From positions 272 to 19,200 of the forward strand of contig DFGW01000194.1 in the NCBI GenBank assembly GCA_002372465.1: a DNA stretch of 18,929 nucleotides. The letters are read 5' to 3'. Positions 6,999 through 14,475 of the stretch are shown here, piece by piece. The position numbers were made by a program, and so were the translations under genes. This DNA comes from Butyrivibrio sp. UBA3740. GTDB lineage: Bacteria > Bacillota > Clostridia > Lachnospirales > Lachnospiraceae. Position 1 is the stretch's first letter. Every line of letters starts with the position of its first letter. A model generated the notes under the pieces. The model was not told the DNA's origin and made no database searches. It saw nothing but the letters and a program-made list of their open reading frames with translations.

Positions 6999-7015
6999 GC
7001 GACAGGGTCTTTTTT
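6982..7015 (+). terminator. Rho-independent terminator after the Fur-family gene
   Basis: AGACCCT (6982-6988) pairs with AGGGTCT (7004-7010) and TCGC (6990-6993) with GCGA (6999-7002), with one T-C mismatch and a five-base loop. A run of six T (7010-7015) follows. The Fur-family stop codon TAA lies in the loop, and the convergent DUF3810 stop codon overlaps the T run, so the two operons end almost on top of each other. On the minus strand the tail is only weakly T rich. Confidence 0.9.
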
Positions 7016-8129
7016 ATCCAAAGGGATTTTCATTATAATAATCCAAAAGGAGTGCTACCACGTGGGTGTAGCTAACCTTGCCGGAAGATACTCCGTTGAC
7101 CTTAAGGTTGGTATCTATAAAGGCATCTGCTGCCTTTTTCACTGTCTCGGTTTTAAAGAGGGCATTGTCCTCCACCTTCTTCCAAGCCTCCTTCGTAAGA
7201 AACTGGTTGTCATACTTGACCAGCTCCGTGAGCTTTACATGAGCGTCGTACTCTTCCTTCTCCACAGCCTTGTAAAAGTCGTTGTTGACATAGTTCAAAA
7301 CTCCAAGATAACCGCTGTATTCAAACACGATATCCCCGGACTTAATGCATGCAAGATACCCCAGGAAGTTGGCCTCATCCTCGTAGATATAGCCGTGGGT
7401 GTGGGCCAGCTCATGGCACATGGTAAAGGGCTTGTTCATGATATACATGTCGTCGTTGTAATTGGCTTCCATTGAGAACGGGAAGTAATACCCCTGCATG
7501 TACTGCTGGCTCATAAATCCGGAAAAGGCAAGGGCCTTGGGAGTAGCGTAGAAGCCGCCAAGTCTCTTTTGCCTGTCAGATATTCCAAGCATGGCCCTTT
7601 TGGCAGACTCTTTCATGTCTTTTTCGTAGACCACGTTTCCCTCTTCATCCCTTGGCATCTGAAGAGAGAGTTCATTGCATTTAGAAACAAGAAAGTCCCG
7701 AAGCTCCGCCAGGTCCTCAAGGCTATAGCTTGCTTTAGTGTTTTTTGCAGCCTCCATGGGAGTGCAGTGATACAGCACAAAGCAGTTAAGTGACATGACA
7801 AGTACTACTACCGCCACGATGACAGGAAGTATTTTCCATAGGAAGAATTTTCTGAAGATAAGTGTGATGAAAAGAGCTATCACAAGAAATACCAGTACTA
7901 CCAGCATGATCTCTCCCACTGAAAAGGGAAAGAGCGAGGTAATGTATGAATAACCTGAAGTTATTTTGAGAAAGATATTGTCAGTATAAAAATCGGCAAA
8001 GGGCCTGCTGATCCATGCTGCTGCGTTAAAAAGAAGACTCAGTATCAGAAGTATGGAGACCACGGCCCATTTTAAAAGGGAAGTATTCTTTTTGTCCGGC
8101 TTAGTTGCTGCCCTCTTGTGTTGCTGCAT
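7014..8129 (-). CDS. DUF3810 family membrane protein, predicted zinc metallopeptidase-like
   Basis: A 371-residue protein with about three N-terminal membrane segments (roughly 19-40, 70-92 and 98-120), then a large domain outside the membrane. That domain holds a zinc-peptidase HExxH motif, HELAH at 239-243, followed by EDEANFLGYLAC where Glu250 or Glu252 can be the third zinc ligand. This matches family DUF3810, whose function is unknown. The start codon lies 29 nt inside the upstream lipoprotein gene. No other ATG lies before residue 75, so the overlap appears real. An AGGAGG stands about 15 nt upstream and AAGGAAG directly abuts the ATG, so the ribosome binding site is not ideal. The pairing suggests that the two products work together at the cell surface. 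Confidence 0.8.
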   Translation of the reverse strand: MQQHKRAATKPDKKNTSLLKWAVVSILLILSLLFNAAAWISRPFADFYTDNIFLKITSGYSYITSLFPFSVGEIMLVVLVFLVIALFITLIFRKFFLWKILPVIVAVVVLVMSLNCFVLYHCTPMEAAKNTKASYSLEDLAELRDFLVSKCNELSLQMPRDEEGNVVYEKDMKESAKRAMLGISDRQKRLGGFYATPKALAFSGFMSQQYMQGYYFPFSMEANYNDDMYIMNKPFTMCHELAHTHGYIYEDEANFLGYLACIKSGDIVFEYSGYLGVLNYVNNDFYKAVEKEEYDAHVKLTELVKYDNQFLTKEAWKKVEDNALFKTETVKKAADAFIDTNLKVNGVSSGKVSYTHVVALLLDYYNENPFG

Positions 8130-8793
8130 CTTCCTTGACTTCTTCCTCCTCAGAAAAAGAAAGTGTTATGCTCTCCTTGCTATAATCCTTAAGACTTTCG
8201 CAGGGGATTATGTACTCATTGGCCACATCATCGGTTAATACAAGCTCCCATTCGCTGCTGTCTGTATTTACATCCAGTGTGACGCCCATCAGTGTGTATC
8301 CGTCAGCAAGCACTGCGCCATCGGCAAGGTAATTCTCGCTGAAAGTATTCCGGGTAATATCATGAAGAAGGATCTTTGTGAGCGTAGCTCCGGTCTTATT
8401 GATCAGATACACAGTAATGTCCTTGTGTTTTTCTCTCTCAGTCCGGTTTTCGGTCTCCTCCTTAAGGATCTGTGACATCTCGCCGCCTATACTCTGGTAG
8501 CTTTCTGTCAGCTCGGTGATAGAAGGAAGAAGCTCGTCGATCTTCTTGTCGTTCATCTTATTAAAATCTATTTCCTCTATTTCTGCTACCTTCACAGAAA
8601 GCTCATCGAGCTTTTCCCTGTTACCGGTCTTTGAAATATCAAGGTAAGTCTCCTCTGCAAAATCCCTTGCCTGGACAAGAAGACTCCTGGCCTCTTCAGC
8701 CTGGGCAAGCTTTTCCTCAGAAGGGCCACACCCCACCAGTAAAGCAGCCGATAATAGCGCCACTATTCCAACACAGAAACGATTCTTTCTCAT
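8101..8793 (-). CDS. Lipoprotein of unknown function
   Basis: A 230-residue secreted lipoprotein. The signal peptide (1-21) has a basic start, a hydrophobic core and the lipobox LVGC, with Cys22 as the lipid-modified residue. Residues 25-115 are charged and probably helical or coiled coil. Residues 123-212 look like a compact beta-rich domain, starting ITVYLINKTGA and ending ITLSF. The last 20 residues are acidic. I do not recognise a family. A GGGAGGA ribosome binding site and a good promoter precede it. It is the first gene of a two-gene unit and overlaps the DUF3810 gene by 29 nt, hinting at a shared envelope job. Confidence 0.8.
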   Translation of the reverse strand: MRKNRFCVGIVALLSAALLVGCGPSEEKLAQAEEARSLLVQARDFAEETYLDISKTGNREKLDELSVKVAEIEEIDFNKMNDKKIDELLPSITELTESYQSIGGEMSQILKEETENRTEREKHKDITVYLINKTGATLTKILLHDITRNTFSENYLADGAVLADGYTLMGVTLDVNTDSSEWELVLTDDVANEYIIPCESLKDYSKESITLSFSEEEEVKEDAATQEGSN

Positions 8794-8823
8794 AATTCCT
8801 CCCGAAAAATTACATCTTATCTA

Positions 8824-8852
8824 ATTATACGGATTGTTACTCCAATCGTAAA
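8824..8852 (-). promoter_or_regulatory. Sigma-A promoter of the lipoprotein-DUF3810 unit
   Basis: On the minus strand TTTACG (8852-8847) and a perfect TATAAT (8829-8824) are 17 bp apart, 30 nt before the lipoprotein ATG. The region is shared with the divergent response-regulator gene. Confidence 0.7.
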
Positions 8853-8865
8853 GAATCCGGTTCTA

Positions 8866-8874
8866 TGCTAAAAT
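8866..8874 (+). promoter_or_regulatory. Extended -10 promoter of the first two-component system
   Basis: TGC followed by TAAAAT gives an extended -10 box 37 nt before the response-regulator ATG. The -35 region (TCGTAA, 8846-8851) is poor and overlaps the -35 of the divergent lipoprotein promoter, so the two may compete or share a regulator. Confidence 0.5.
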
Positions 8875-8911
8875 TATTATTATGAACTTAAGAAAGGAAG
8901 GGTAATTTTCC

Positions 8912-9589
8912 ATGAAACTTCTTTTGGCAGATGATGAAAAAGAACTTGTCAGCGCTTTAGTTGCTATCCTCAAGCACAGCAACTACACTGTTGACGCGGT
9001 ATATAACGGTACTGACGCCCTTGACTATGCCCTGACTGGCGACTATGACGGCATAATCCTGGATATCATGATGCCAGGCATGGACGGAATGGAAGTCTTA
9101 AAAAAAATCAGAGATAAAGGCATCTCCACTCCCGTTTTGTTCCTTACAGCCAAGTCGGAAATCGATGATCGCATAAAGGGTCTGGACCTAGGGGCAGATG
9201 ACTATATCCCAAAGCCCTTCGACATGGGGGAGCTTTTGGCAAGAGTAAGAGCAATGCTAAGGAGAAAAGAGGATTTTGCTCCATCCAATCTTTCCTGCGG
9301 AAACCTTACACTGGACAGATCAGGCTATGAGCTTGGCACTCCGGGCCATGAAAAGGTACACCTCTCCAGCAGAGAATTCCAGATGATGGAGATGCTGATG
9401 ACTTCCCCCGGCCGTATCATTTCTGTGGACAACTTCATGGATCATATATGGGCAGACGGCGAAGCAGATGTAAACGTGGTCTGGGTATATATCTCAAACC
9501 TTCGAAAGAAACTGTCTTCCCTGGAGGCAACCTGTGAGATCAAAGCTTCCAGAGGCGTTGGATACTCAATAAACGAGATCACTTCCTAA
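8912..9589 (+). CDS. OmpR-family response regulator
   Basis: A cytosolic transcription factor of 225 residues. The receiver domain (1-115) has the acidic pair Asp7/Asp8, the phosphorylation site Asp51 in ILDIMMPGMDG, Thr79 and Lys101. The winged-helix DNA-binding domain (about 128-222) ends with the typical RGVGYSI strand. An AAAGGAAGGG ribosome binding site precedes the ATG. The gene lies 15 nt before a histidine kinase gene that is surely its partner. The target genes are unknown; the divergent lipoprotein-DUF3810 unit is the nearest candidate. Confidence 0.95.
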   Translation: MKLLLADDEKELVSALVAILKHSNYTVDAVYNGTDALDYALTGDYDGIILDIMMPGMDGMEVLKKIRDKGISTPVLFLTAKSEIDDRIKGLDLGADDYIPKPFDMGELLARVRAMLRRKEDFAPSNLSCGNLTLDRSGYELGTPGHEKVHLSSREFQMMEMLMTSPGRIISVDNFMDHIWADGEADVNVVWVYISNLRKKLSSLEATCEIKASRGVGYSINEITS

Positions 9590-9604
9590 TAAACGAGGTG
9601 CGAA

Positions 9605-10927
9605 ATGGTAAACAAACTTCGAAAGAAATTCGTAATAACAGCCATGCTCTCCCTCCTTGTCATTCTTGTGATCATGATAGCTGTGATCAACATTGTCAAT
9701 CTCCACCAGGTCACCAGAGACACAGATAATCTCCTGGAGATGCTTGTTTCAAATGACGGGGTCTTTCCCGGAAAACCTGACAACGCTAATAACATGCCCC
9801 CCGGTGGAAAAAGAGGTGAATTCAGCTTTAGAAATCCATCTGATCCCTTTTCCTTTAACGCCCTTAACAATATGCGTTCCATGGAAATGCCCTATCAGGC
9901 CAGATATTTCTGGGTGAAGTTCGACTCAGAGGGGAGCGTCATGGAACTGGATGTAAGCCATGTGGCGGCTATTGACGAAGAATCAGCCACAGCCTACGGG
10001 ACAGAGGCCTATAACAGCTCCCGTGAAAAAGGCTTTAATCGCCCCTACAGATATATGAAAGGCCAGACCTCCGATGGCTCATCAATAATAGTTTTTGCTG
10101 ATATGAGCAGCTCTCTTATAAACGTTTACAAGCTTCTTGGTCAGTCACTTCTTGTGGGTGCCTTTACACTGCTTGCCATGTTTATTCTGGTATTTCTTTT
10201 CTCCGGACAGGCAGTTGCTCCTGTGGTTGAATCCTTGGAAAAGCAAAAGCGCTTTATCACAGACGCAGGTCACGAGCTTAAAACGCCTCTGGCTGTAATA
10301 TCCGCCAATGTTGATGTTTTAGAGCTTGAGTCCGGAAAGAGCGAATGGAGCACCAGCATCAGGAATCAGGTGGGGCGCATGAATTCTCTGGTAAAGAACC
10401 TTCTGACCCTGTCCCGTATGGATGAGGAGAGAATGCACGTTGTCTACACTGATTTTGATATGAGTGCCACGGTAAAAGAAACTGCTCTTTCCTTTGAAGC
10501 CCTGGCAGAATCCAAGAGCAAGAAATACCACATGGATATAGAAGAAGATATCCATATAACCGGCGATCAGAATTCCATAAATCAGCTGGCCAGCCTGCTT
10601 TTAGACAATGCCATGAAGTATTCTTCAGAAAACGGAAGCATAAATGTATTCTTATCTAAGGGTAAGAGCATTGTGCTGGAGGTATCCAACACCTGTGACT
10701 GTATCCCGGAGGGCAATCTGGACAGGCTCTTTGACAGGTTCTACAGAGCAGATTCCTCAAGAGCCCGTGAAACAGGTGGCTACGGAATCGGACTTTCCGT
10801 GGCAAGAGCAATAGCCCAGTCCCACGGCGGAAATATAGAGGCTCTTAAAGATGGCGACCGCATCATAAGATTCGTGGTTACCCTTCCCAAAGTCCTTCCA
10901 AAGAGCCTTCAAAAGGCCAATAAATAA
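9605..10927 (+). CDS. Membrane sensor histidine kinase
   Basis: A 440-residue kinase partnered with the upstream response regulator. The first membrane helix is about 9-32, then an extracytoplasmic sensor region (33-178) with a Gly/Pro/Asn-rich stretch at 55-83, and a second helix at 180-200. Only a short linker follows, with no clear HAMP domain. The H-box TDAGHELKTPLAVI carries the phosphorylated His223. The ATPase domain has the N-box LLLDNAMKYS (331-340) and the lid region GGYGIGLSVA (391-400). The first glycine box is odd: the usual DxGxG is replaced by N-T-C-D-C (362-366). The signal sensed is unknown. Confidence 0.94.
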   Translation: MVNKLRKKFVITAMLSLLVILVIMIAVINIVNLHQVTRDTDNLLEMLVSNDGVFPGKPDNANNMPPGGKRGEFSFRNPSDPFSFNALNNMRSMEMPYQARYFWVKFDSEGSVMELDVSHVAAIDEESATAYGTEAYNSSREKGFNRPYRYMKGQTSDGSSIIVFADMSSSLINVYKLLGQSLLVGAFTLLAMFILVFLFSGQAVAPVVESLEKQKRFITDAGHELKTPLAVISANVDVLELESGKSEWSTSIRNQVGRMNSLVKNLLTLSRMDEERMHVVYTDFDMSATVKETALSFEALAESKSKKYHMDIEEDIHITGDQNSINQLASLLLDNAMKYSSENGSINVFLSKGKSIVLEVSNTCDCIPEGNLDRLFDRFYRADSSRARETGGYGIGLSVARAIAQSHGGNIEALKDGDRIIRFVVTLPKVLPKSLQKANK

Positions 10928-10933
10928 AAATAG

Positions 10934-10976
10934 GACCATCAGACAACTTTTTGCGGATCTGATGGTCTTTCTATTT
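10934..10976. terminator. Bidirectional Rho-independent terminator
   Basis: GACCATCAGA (10934-10943) and TCTGATGGTC (10958-10967) form a perfect 10-bp stem with a 14-base loop. T-rich bases follow on the plus strand (TTTCTATTT). On the minus strand the stem is followed by TATTTTTATTTA, so it can also end the convergent DUF4956 transcript. Confidence 0.9.
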
Positions 10977-10999
10977 ACAAATATTCGATAAAAGCTTTT

Positions 11000-11692
11000 T
11001 TACAGTTCTTCGCTCTTCATAGCTACAGGTCTTGAACAGCTGATCTCAAGGTTTCCGTTCCTCTGTCTCATCTCATCGATCATTCCTTTTGTTGAAGCCT
11101 TGCTTCTCATTACGATGCTGTAGCTTAATTTATAAAGACTTCCCATTCCTGATGTCTTTACCTCTAAAAGCTCTGCCTTTGTTGTGTATCTCTCAAAAAT
11201 ATCATCAAAGATGCCCTCAAAATCAAGGCTCTCAGGAACAGTGATCTTTAATGTCTTTTCCTCACTGGCTCCGCTTCCAAATCCGGAGTTTGAAAGGATA
11301 AGGTTTGCAAGGGTGATAATAACCGCAAAGATAGCTGCAATTCCAACATAGCCCATTCCTGTTGCAAGGCCCACTGCCATGGCAAGGAAAATGCTGGTTA
11401 TCTCTTTTCCTGTACCTGGAGCTGAACGGAATCTTACCAGTGAAAAGGCTCCTGCCACGGCGATTCCTGCGCCAATATTACCGTTTACCAGCATGATAAC
11501 TACCTGAACTATTGCCGGCAAAAGAGCCAGTGTAATGATATAGCTCTTTGAATAGTTATTTTTGATGGTGTACATGAAACCGATGAATATACCTATTGCC
11601 AGGGAACAGAGTGTTGCGATGATAAATGCTGTTCCTGTGAGTGTGCCGTTAGTCATGATACTTCCGAATAATAAATCTGTTGCTGTGTACAT
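11000..11692 (-). CDS. DUF4956 family membrane protein
   Basis: A 230-residue integral membrane protein. Hydrophobic segments lie at about 22-42, 51-70 and 100-134, and the conserved family block GAFSLVRFRSAPGTGKEI is at 81-98. The C-terminal part (about 145-225) is soluble and looks like an alpha/beta domain. DUF4956 genes commonly stand next to VTC-domain genes, as here. Two starts are possible. The ATG at 11692 has AAGGAGA 9 nt upstream but overlaps the VTC gene by 40 nt. An inner ATG at 11656 forms an ATGA overlap with the VTC stop. I chose the outer start because of its ribosome binding site. The function is unproven; a link to polyphosphate or surface polymers is inferred from the partner. 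Confidence 0.88.
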   Translation of the reverse strand: MYTATDLLFGSIMTNGTLTGTAFIIATLCSLAIGIFIGFMYTIKNNYSKSYIITLALLPAIVQVVIMLVNGNIGAGIAVAGAFSLVRFRSAPGTGKEITSIFLAMAVGLATGMGYVGIAAIFAVIITLANLILSNSGFGSGASEEKTLKITVPESLDFEGIFDDIFERYTTKAELLEVKTSGMGSLYKLSYSIVMRSKASTKGMIDEMRQRNGNLEISCSRPVAMKSEEL

Positions 11693-12390
11693 TGTTCTAA
11701 TCTCCTTTTTTCTAAATATCCCATTCCGTACTTGGAAAAGGATGTCTTCCTGATGTTCAGTTCATCCAGTATTCTTGCAAGTTCCAGTGACATTGCGCCT
11801 GCGATCTTAAGTTCCATCAGGTGCTGTCCCGGAAGCAGTATATCTTTTCCCCTGTTGCCTTCCTTAAGGCTTAAGTGGTCTGTCCTCCATCTGATGTTGG
11901 TATCAAAGGTGATCCTAAGCTCCGGATCCTCAATCCCCGCCATGGCTATCCGGTCGTAGGATATGGCCATTGCCGGCTGAAGGCCCTTGTAATACTTTAC
12001 GAAGTAATCGATCTCATCAGATATCTGTGATCTTTCTTCCGGTCTTTTGCCCCCCATAAGGTAGTCCACTGCTTTTGCATAGGGCATTGAGATCCTTCTT
12101 TTGTAGACGACACCCTTGTATTTCTTTTTGATCTCTATAAAAGAATTGGTATCATCTGTGGCTGTGCCGTAGCTTCTTAGCCGTAGCTTTTCCTTGTAGA
12201 TGGGTTTTTCCAGCGATCTTTCGATCAGCTTAAAGTCCGGTGTATCAAAGTATATGTTTAAGATGGATGTTTTCCCGTAGCTATCGATGGCTGCCATTTT
12301 TTCCAGCCTCTTCATAAGCCCGGTGTACTGCATATCATCCAACAGATATTTCACTTCTATTCTTTGAAATACATCTTTAAAACCTGCCAT
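11653..12390 (-). CDS. VTC-domain protein (polyphosphate polymerase-like)
   Basis: A 245-residue soluble protein with the fold of the catalytic domain of yeast Vtc4, which makes polyphosphate from ATP in a tunnel lined by basic residues. The matching motifs run in order: RIEVKYLL (10-17, Glu12 and Lys14), KEKLRLRSYG (66-75), FIEIKKKYKGVVYKRRI (84-100, Glu86, Lys88, Arg98, Arg99) and MELKIAGAMS (192-201, Glu193 and Lys195). A final conserved SKYGMGY block lies at 219-225. The charged tunnel residues therefore seem present. Enzymatic activity in bacterial members is not settled. AAAGG stands about 9 nt before the ATG. A TAGAAT at 12436-12441 on the minus strand could be the -10 box, but no good -35 box accompanies it. 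Confidence 0.88.
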   Translation of the reverse strand: MAGFKDVFQRIEVKYLLDDMQYTGLMKRLEKMAAIDSYGKTSILNIYFDTPDFKLIERSLEKPIYKEKLRLRSYGTATDDTNSFIEIKKKYKGVVYKRRISMPYAKAVDYLMGGKRPEERSQISDEIDYFVKYYKGLQPAMAISYDRIAMAGIEDPELRITFDTNIRWRTDHLSLKEGNRGKDILLPGQHLMELKIAGAMSLELARILDELNIRKTSFSKYGMGYLEKRRLEQCTQQQIYYSEVS

Positions 12391-12498
12391 TTTCTTCGAC
12401 CTTTCTGTGTGCGCTTTTTGTTACCTTATGATGTCATTCTAATTGCCCAACCTAAAAACAACTTAAAACTTATATAAAGAAATAAATAAGCGAAATTA

Positions 12499-12507
12499 TG
12501 CTATACT
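12499..12507 (+). promoter_or_regulatory. Extended -10 promoter of the unknown 161-residue gene
   Basis: TGC followed by TATACT forms an extended -10 box 50 nt before the ATG at 12558. The -35 position is A/T rich but not consensus. It lies in the 167-bp gap between the divergent VTC gene and this gene, which holds nothing else I can name. Confidence 0.5.
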
Positions 12508-12557
12508 ATTCTATATAGGTAACACCGCTTTAAAACTACGATTTCTGGGAGGTGTCA

Positions 12558-13043
12558 ATGTATAAAAAAGGGGATAAGGTTATTCTTTTGGATTACAGTG
12601 GAAAGCCACTTGATCCTGCGGTAGTTGCAGAAATAGAAGATGTTTACGGTCCTGACAGAGTCCGCCTTCATTTGCCGGACAATGCATGCTGTCTTGAGTT
12701 TGTAGATCGCTTCGAAAAGATTGATGATGCGAAGTATAAAGAACTTTTACACAATGTAAGGGAAAGGGAGAAAACCCTGGCAGTTGATCTTCAGCTGGAC
12801 ATCAGAAAGTTCGCCTCCAAGCATCCAAAGAAGAGGAAGGATGAGATCTTCCACGAATTTAATATGGACAAACACTACGTTTCCGTCCTTAATGCCTATG
12901 CCGGAAGAGTTCAGATGTACGGTGAGGAGAACATTAACGAGCGCTTCTTATATGAATATAAAGACGCGCTAAGAGGGCTTGTGCGGACCAGGACCTTTTT
13001 CCATGATCTGGATGAAGCCATTCCGATCCCGTCCTTCAGTTAG
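12558..13043 (+). CDS. Protein of unknown function, 161 residues
   Basis: I do not recognise this family. I chose the ATG at 12558 because GGGAGG lies 5 nt before it. A GTG two codons earlier keeps frame but overlaps that ribosome binding site. Residues 1-50 (YKKGDKVILLDYSGK, then VVAEIEDVYGPDRVRLHLP) read like a small SH3-like beta barrel of the kind that binds RNA or protein. Residues 55-150 are highly charged and helical, with a basic patch KHPKKRKDE near 88-96. There is no signal peptide or membrane helix, so it should be cytosolic. It is a single gene with its own promoter. Its 3' end overlaps the convergent ligase-like gene by 8 nt. Confidence 0.75.
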   Translation: MYKKGDKVILLDYSGKPLDPAVVAEIEDVYGPDRVRLHLPDNACCLEFVDRFEKIDDAKYKELLHNVREREKTLAVDLQLDIRKFASKHPKKRKDEIFHEFNMDKHYVSVLNAYAGRVQMYGEENINERFLYEYKDALRGLVRTRTFFHDLDEAIPIPSFS

Positions 13044-14463
13044 TTTTTTCCTGGCAGTAATGGGCTCCGATTCCGAGAAGTATGAACAAATACGGGGTTG
13101 ATACGGGCGTTGAAAAGGAAACAAGCCCGTTAAGAAAATAAGCAAATACAGGAAGTGCGCAGATTACCGCTGCGGACTTCCTTTTATTTTGGAAGAAAGA
13201 ATATAAAGAAGCACCTATCAGAAGAAGATAGGAAAACAGCCCAAGAAGACCTCTTTCTATCATGATGGTCAGAAGCTCACAATGGGCATTGGTAAGAATA
13301 TCCCCGTTAAAGGTATTGAGCAAAGACTCTGCAAGTTCCGGACGTGAATAGGCATAGCCATAGAATCCGTCCTGCCCCACTCCCAGCATTTTCTGCCAGG
13401 GTGACAGGCTTTTGAAAATATCCAGGGATATGCTCCAAATCACACCCCTTCCGTTTCCAAACTCCAGATCAAAGCTACCCATAAGCCTTACGACCAAAGC
13501 AATTGCCCCTATGATAAGTATGCCAAGTGCGCACTCAAGGAAGAGTTTTCCCCTCCATTTTCCCTTTATCTCCTCGAAGAACCTTGAGAGCCTGTACAGG
13601 AAAAGAGCTGCAGCGAGTATGATAAGTCCTCCGTGCCCTTTTGTGGCAGACAAAGTCAAAGAGTTTTCGTAGGTATAGAATTCCCCTGCAAGCAGCATAA
13701 GGAGACAGACGGTTTCCATGGAAAGACCCAGAACCATCAGCTGAAGAAGGAATCTTTTAAATCCCTCTCTGATCTCAAGGCTTATCAAAAGGAGCAGAAG
13801 GTAAGTTCCCGCCACCACTATAAGTCCGCTGTCGCTGCCCTGCAAAAAAAGCGCTACAAGTCCTGCAAAGTTGTAGGCAGAAACTATGAAAAACTCCTTG
13901 GAAAAGAGCTTTCTGGTGTATCCCACCCCAATCCCAAGAGGAACAAATACAGAAAGAAAGCCAACATACCAGTTGATGTTGCCAAGATTAGCCAGAAAGC
14001 TGTTGTTCTGACCATAGATTGAAATGGGGTATATGCCAAATCTGTTAAGGCTACCTAAAACAAACTCGAAAAGTGGCGCCACAAGTCCTGCTGCCAGGAC
14101 ATATTTACTAAGCTTTGTATTCTTGAAGCCGTAAAAGCTTATTATCATAAGAAGAATTGAAAGAAATCCGCACCTCCATCCCTCAAGCCCAAGAAAACTG
14201 AGCTTCTTATCCGCGGCAAAAATGAAGGTGATAATATTAGAAAATAAAAAAGCTAAAACAGCATAATCCACTATATTTGCTGCCTTAAGCCTTGATGGGA
14301 TTTTCCTGTTACAGACAAGCAAAAGCAAAAGGGAAAAAGCGCCTCCCATGATCATGAAGGCCAGACCCTTTGCTTCTCCCAGCATGAAATACCCGTCTTT
14401 CATGTAAACAGGAAGGAAGGCGCATATTATGATAAGGTAACCCCAGGTCAGGTATTTTAGCAC
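13036..14463 (-). CDS. O-antigen ligase/Wzy-like membrane protein
   Basis: A 475-residue protein with many membrane helices (about 11-12) and a large outer loop near 331-395, the layout of the O-antigen ligase/polymerase (Wzy_C) family. The loop carries the family marks FGNGRGVIWS (335-344, Arg339), GVGQDGF (361-367) and NAHCELL (392-398, His394), followed by ERGLLG. Such proteins join lipid-linked sugars to an acceptor or polymerise them on the outer face of the membrane. In a Gram-positive a role in wall or capsule polysaccharide, or protein glycosylation, is likely. It starts with GTG, with AGAGGA 8 nt upstream. It lies 12 nt after the pseudouridine synthase gene. No glycosyltransferases are nearby, so the polymer is unknown. 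Confidence 0.87.
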   Translation of the reverse strand: MLKYLTWGYLIIICAFLPVYMKDGYFMLGEAKGLAFMIMGGAFSLLLLLVCNRKIPSRLKAANIVDYAVLAFLFSNIITFIFAADKKLSFLGLEGWRCGFLSILLMIISFYGFKNTKLSKYVLAAGLVAPLFEFVLGSLNRFGIYPISIYGQNNSFLANLGNINWYVGFLSVFVPLGIGVGYTRKLFSKEFFIVSAYNFAGLVALFLQGSDSGLIVVAGTYLLLLLISLEIREGFKRFLLQLMVLGLSMETVCLLMLLAGEFYTYENSLTLSATKGHGGLIILAAALFLYRLSRFFEEIKGKWRGKLFLECALGILIIGAIALVVRLMGSFDLEFGNGRGVIWSISLDIFKSLSPWQKMLGVGQDGFYGYAYSRPELAESLLNTFNGDILTNAHCELLTIMIERGLLGLFSYLLLIGASLYSFFQNKRKSAAVICALPVFAYFLNGLVSFSTPVSTPYLFILLGIGAHYCQEKTN

Positions 14464-14475
14464 GTATATATCCTC

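Noticed and set aside
7062-7475. 137-codon plus-strand open frame opposite the DUF3810 gene
   Set aside because: It is antisense to a gene with a clear HExxH motif and membrane helices; the frame is open because of shared codon bias.
13633-14022. 129-codon plus-strand open frame opposite the ligase-like gene
   Set aside because: Antisense to a well-supported Wzy_C family gene; the lysine-rich translation is the mirror of its hydrophobic codons.
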